A stretch of 64,000 nucleotides of DNA from an uncultured Rhodocyclaceae bacterium (GTDB lineage: Bacteria; Pseudomonadota; Gammaproteobacteria; Burkholderiales; Rhodocyclaceae): the NCBI GenBank assembly GCA_907163075.1, contig CAJQTY010000001.1:3394580-3458579 (forward strand), written 5' to 3'. The first letter of the stretch is position 1, and every line of letters starts with the position of its first letter. The notes beneath the pieces are model-generated. The model was given only the letters and a program-made list of their open reading frames with translations. It was not told the DNA's origin and did no database searches. Of this stretch, positions 60,943-64,000 are shown piece after piece. The translations under genes were made by a program, and so were the position numbers.

Positions 60943-62222
60943 GCGTGTTCCTTATGCGCGCTAACAATCCACACCGGGTTTTGCGCGGCCATCCGGTGCA
61001 TGTCGAGAATCGGCTGGCTGCGCGAGGCCTGGAGCTGGACGACGTCCCAGCAGGCCCCTGCGACGGTCAGTTCGTGGGTGGCGGTGGCCAGGTTTTCTAG
61101 GGTGACGAAGTTCATTACCAGCCGACCGTTGGGTTTAAGGCGACCGAGGATCAGGCGGATCAGTTCGGCCAGTTCGCCGCCGGAGCCGCCGATGAACACG
61201 GCGTCGGGGTCGGGCCAGGCATCGAGATGCGTTGGCGCCTTGCCTTCGGCCAGCGTGTAGTTGCCGACCCTGAAACGGGCGGCGTTGGCACGCGCGTTGG
61301 CGGCATCGGCTTCATTCTTTTCGATGGCCCAGACGTGGCCGTGCGGAGCGAGGCGCGCCGCCTCCAGGCCGACCGAGCCGGAACCGGCGCCGATGTCCCA
61401 GACGATGGCATTTGACGCAAGGCGCAGCTTGGCCAGCGACAGGGCGCGCGCTTCCTGCTTGGTGATCAGGCCCTTTTCCGGCGTGCGCTGGATGTAGTCG
61501 AGGTCTTCGAGGCCGAACGCGGGTTGGCGAGCATCAGGCTGGCGTTCGATGAGCACGACGTTCGGCTCGGAGAAGTCCATGGCGGCGGCTTCGGCCGGCG
61601 TCAGTCCGGGGAACAGTTGTTCGTCGGGCAGAAGCAGGCGGCAGGCTATTGAGAGTTTTACGTCGCCATAGCCAGCGGTAATCAGCGCCCGCGCCAGGCG
61701 CGCCGGGTTGTTTTCCGGGCCGGTGAAGGTGGCGACCCGTGAGTGTTGGGCGATGGCACGCATCAGCGGGTAGAGGCCGTGCGCCGGCGTTGCGCCGACA
61801 AACCATTCGCCGGCGTCGGCACGGTGGCAAGAGGCAATCTTCACATCCTGCCAGGCTTGCTTGAAGCGGGCAAAGGCCAGTTGCAGCGTGGATACGGCGG
61901 GCAGGATGACGAAACCGTCACGCCCGAGCTTTCCGGTCAGCCACGAGGCGATGCCGTGGCACAGTGGGTCGCCGGTGGCGAGTACCACAACGTTTTGGCC
62001 AGCCTCACGTGCCGTGGCGATCCAACCCGGCACTTCGCCGAGGGTGCCGTCCATGTCTTTCAAATCGGTGCTTTCCGGCAGCTGCGCACGGATCAGTTCC
62101 AGAGTGCGCCCGGCACCGATCACCACATCAGCCGTGGCCAGACGCTGGCGGGCGGTATCCGACAGGCCGGCCCAGCCGTCGTCGAGGATGCCGATCAGGC
62201 TCCAATCTTCAGAGGGCTTCAT
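60939..62222 (-). CDS. cobL: Precorrin-6Y methyltransferase/decarboxylase (CbiE-CbiT fusion, CobL)
   Basis: 427-residue fusion. The N-terminal tetrapyrrole methylase CbiE has LATADVVIGAGRTLELI, VVVLATGDPLCHGIASWLTGKLG and VATFTGPENNPARLARALI; the C-terminal class I methyltransferase/decarboxylase CbiT has GLITKQEARALSLAKLRLASNAIVWDIGAGSGSVGLEAARLAPHGHVWAIEKN and AVFIGGSGGELAELIRLIL. ATG at 62222 gives MKPSEDWSLIGIL and overlaps the cbiD 3' end by 14 bases; an ATG six codons upstream is possible. Confidence 0.94.
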   Translation of the reverse strand: MKPSEDWSLIGILDDGWAGLSDTARQRLATADVVIGAGRTLELIRAQLPESTDLKDMDGTLGEVPGWIATAREAGQNVVVLATGDPLCHGIASWLTGKLGRDGFVILPAVSTLQLAFARFKQAWQDVKIASCHRADAGEWFVGATPAHGLYPLMRAIAQHSRVATFTGPENNPARLARALITAGYGDVKLSIACRLLLPDEQLFPGLTPAEAAAMDFSEPNVVLIERQPDARQPAFGLEDLDYIQRTPEKGLITKQEARALSLAKLRLASNAIVWDIGAGSGSVGLEAARLAPHGHVWAIEKNEADAANARANAARFRVGNYTLAEGKAPTHLDAWPDPDAVFIGGSGGELAELIRLILGRLKPNGRLVMNFVTLENLATATHELTVAGACWDVVQLQASRSQPILDMHRMAAQNPVWIVSAHKEHA

Positions 62223-63393
62223 GGTCCTCCACGCGAACAATGAAGCGCCCGTCGAAATCGCAGACGTGGACGCTCAGGTGATAGGGCCCCGGGTAAAAGG
62301 ACTTGAGACTGCGGATGGCCTTTCTGGCCAGGGCGCGGTGGAAATCAACGGTCAAGCCGAGTGCGGCGAGGCGTTCGGCGGCGAAGCGCGCTGTTTCGGC
62401 GGCGCGTATTTCCTCGACCAGATCGGGCGCTGCACCAACCTCACGGGCGCAGTCGGCGAGCAGGTCGCGGTCGATCTCGGCTTTCCAGGCATGGGTGACG
62501 GACAGGCCCTGCCCCATCTTGGTCAGCTTGCCAGCCATCGCGCCGACGTGGATGTCCGCCATCTTGTGCTTGTTGGCGGTGACGAACGCCGCCTTGACGA
62601 AGTCGCCCATCTGCACGAAACAGGATTCGTCGAGTTCCGGCAACTGGCGCATGGCGAACTTTTCGCTGCGCCCGCCGGTGGTAAACACGATACTCGTCTG
62701 CCCCTGGCGCGCGGCGACGTCGATGGCCTGCACCACGCTGGCGCGGAAGGCGGCGGTTGAATACGGGCGCACGATGCCCGTGGTGCCGAGAATGGAAATG
62801 CCGCCGAGAATGCCCAGACGCGCGTTCAGCGTCTTCTTCGCCATCTCGTCGCCGCCGGGGACAGAGATGGCGACTTCCAGACCATCGTGGTCCAGCAGCT
62901 CGTTCGCCACGGCGCTGACGTTGTCGCGGATGTTGCGCTGTGGAACCGGGTTGATTGCCGGCCCGCCGACTTCGAGGCCGAGCCCTTCCTTGGTGACAAC
63001 ACCGACACCGGGACCGCCCGTGAGGACGATTTCGCCGGCACGGCCGGGAAGCAGGCGAACGTCGGCGGTCAGGCGTGCGCCATTGGTGGCGTCCGGGTCG
63101 TCGCCCGCATCCTTGACGATGGCGGCGTGTGCGGTACGCTCCAGGCCTTCGCCTTCGAAACGACCATCGATCACGGCGAAGTTCACTTCCTGCCCATTGG
63201 GCAGGACACACTGCACGTTCTCCGGCACTTCGCCGTTGACCAGTCCGAGCGTCGCCGCGCGAGCCGCCGCCGCCGAACAGGCGCCGGTGGTGAAGCCGGT
63301 GCGGTTGCCGCGCTGCCGGCGACCATCGCCCTTGCGCACCTTGCCGGCGTGACCGCCGAAAGGTGGTTCGGCCGGATTGACGGTTTCGCTCAT
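62209..63393 (-). CDS. cbiD: Cobalt-precorrin-5B C1-methyltransferase
   Basis: 394-residue CbiD, specific to the oxygen-independent route. RTGFTTGACSAAAARAATLGLVNGE is the signature; also GGPAINPVPQRNIRDNV, ISILGTTGIVRPYSTAAFRASVVQAID, IVFTTGGRSEKFA and MGDFVKAAFVTANKHKMADIHVGAMAGKLTKM. ATG at 63393 overlaps the cbiC stop (ATGA). The frame can be extended upstream to 63492 but would run inside cbiC. Confidence 0.95.
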   Translation of the reverse strand: MSETVNPAEPPFGGHAGKVRKGDGRRQRGNRTGFTTGACSAAAARAATLGLVNGEVPENVQCVLPNGQEVNFAVIDGRFEGEGLERTAHAAIVKDAGDDPDATNGARLTADVRLLPGRAGEIVLTGGPGVGVVTKEGLGLEVGGPAINPVPQRNIRDNVSAVANELLDHDGLEVAISVPGGDEMAKKTLNARLGILGGISILGTTGIVRPYSTAAFRASVVQAIDVAARQGQTSIVFTTGGRSEKFAMRQLPELDESCFVQMGDFVKAAFVTANKHKMADIHVGAMAGKLTKMGQGLSVTHAWKAEIDRDLLADCAREVGAAPDLVEEIRAAETARFAAERLAALGLTVDFHRALARKAIRSLKSFYPGPYHLSVHVCDFDGRFIVRVEDHEAL

Positions 63394-64000
63394 GCCGCCC
63401 GTTTTTGCGCGGCTTCGGCCAGGCCGAGCAGCGCATGAATGGCGGCGACGACCAGCGTCGATCCGCCCTTGCGGCCGCGAATGGCGACCCATGGGATGTC
63501 ATTGACCGACATCAGCAGGTCCTTAGACTCGGCAGCGGAGACGAAACCGACCGGCATGCCGACGATCAACGCCGGTTTGGCGCCCTCCTCGCGGATCAGG
63601 CGGATGACTTCGATCAGGGCGGTCGGCGCATTGCCGATGCCGACGATCGCGCCGTCCAGCTTGCCTTCGCGGTGCGCCTTGCGCATGGCCTGCACGGCGC
63701 GCGTTGTTTCCTCGGCCCTGGCCTGTTCGATCACGTCCGGGTCGGAAATGTAGTGGTGCGCGCTCATGCCGAAGTGCTTGAGACGCGGCGCCGAGAGGCC
63801 GACGCAAATCATCTCGACATCGGCGACGATGGGCGTGCCGCCTTTGAGCACGGCGGCCAGGCCGGTCTGCATCGCGTCCGGGTGAAACGTCGTAAGGCCA
63901 TTGAATTCGAAGTCGGCGTTGGCGTGAATCATGCGGCGCACCAGCGGCCACTGTTCGGCGGTGTAATTATGCGGGCCGACCTCGGCGTCGATGATTGGGC
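63390..64000 (-). CDS. cbiC: Cobalt-precorrin-8 methylmutase (5' end outside window)
   Basis: CbiC/CobH, which moves the C11 methyl to C12. The frame is open to the right edge: IIDAEVGPHNYTAEQWPLVRRMIHANADFEFNGLTTFHPDAM reads into the window. Then VADVEMICVGLSAPRL (with the region of the catalytic His nearby), GNAPTALIEVIRLI, and MPVGFVSAAESKDLLM. About 203 codons are present, so only some 5-10 codons are missing. First visible gene of the cobalamin operon. Confidence 0.93.
   Translation of the reverse strand, partial: PIIDAEVGPHNYTAEQWPLVRRMIHANADFEFNGLTTFHPDAMQTGLAAVLKGGTPIVADVEMICVGLSAPRLKHFGMSAHHYISDPDVIEQARAEETTRAVQAMRKAHREGKLDGAIVGIGNAPTALIEVIRLIREEGAKPALIVGMPVGFVSAAESKDLLMSVNDIPWVAIRGRKGGSTLVVAAIHALLGLAEAAQKRAA

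Overview
The window reads as high-GC chromosome of a betaproteobacterium, most likely a Rhodocyclales-type facultative or anaerobic organism. The grounds are the GC-rich codon use, a two-subunit 2-oxoacid:ferredoxin oxidoreductase, map-glnD gene order and a CbiD/CbiG-type (oxygen-independent) cobalamin operon. The taxonomic call is inference; no rRNA or tRNA gene was seen.

Layout. 1-4.5 kb: korA (5' cut), korB and a large protein with a C-terminal ferredoxin-like domain. 4.6-5.1 kb: palindromic repeats and a dead IS1634-type transposase fragment. 5.15-11.4 kb (minus strand): a tightly overlapped ftsK-lolA-rarA-serS unit preceded by a Crp/Fnr regulator. 11.6-24.8 kb: trxB, an Smr protein, prfC, a Cof-type HAD phosphatase, an internally deleted GST remnant, a DJ-1/PfpI protein, DUF2164, TerC, a CNNM/CorC protein, DUF2721, lrgAB (minus), map and glnD. 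24.9-28.45 kb (minus): ligA(3' part)-galU-hpt-mtnP-def, where hpt carries an apparent one-base frameshift at its start and ligA lacks its 5' half.

28.45 to about 48 kb is an AT-rich island. It begins exactly where ligA homology stops and opens with a four-gene operon (721, 667, 174 and 453 codons) that matches the ginABCD recombination module of GInt genomic islands. The cargo is a leftward gene set that looks like an unassigned small-molecule or peptide biosynthesis cluster: a 920-residue protein fusing a GGGKDS PP-loop/MurL-like domain to a flavin monooxygenase, an ATP-grasp ligase, a phytanoyl-CoA-type Fe(II)/2-oxoglutarate oxygenase, a D-Ala-D-Ala ligase and an ABC exporter. Several insertion sequences have invaded the cargo. 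One IS4-type element sits between the first gene and the rest, with a clean target duplication.

48.1-64 kb is the cobalamin operon on the minus strand (cbiC-cbiD-cbiET-cbiL-cbiG-cobE-like-cbiH-cobO-cbiA-cobA-cbiP). Its probable last gene, cobD/cbiB, is cut off from the rest by a 4.1-kb nest of three insertion sequences: an IS3 element split into three pieces by an IS5-type and an IS1634-type element, each boundary readable from inverted repeats and target duplications.

The main candidate for something new is the island's biosynthetic cargo. Next in interest are the truncated essential ligA, the frameshifted hpt start and the nested IS elements.
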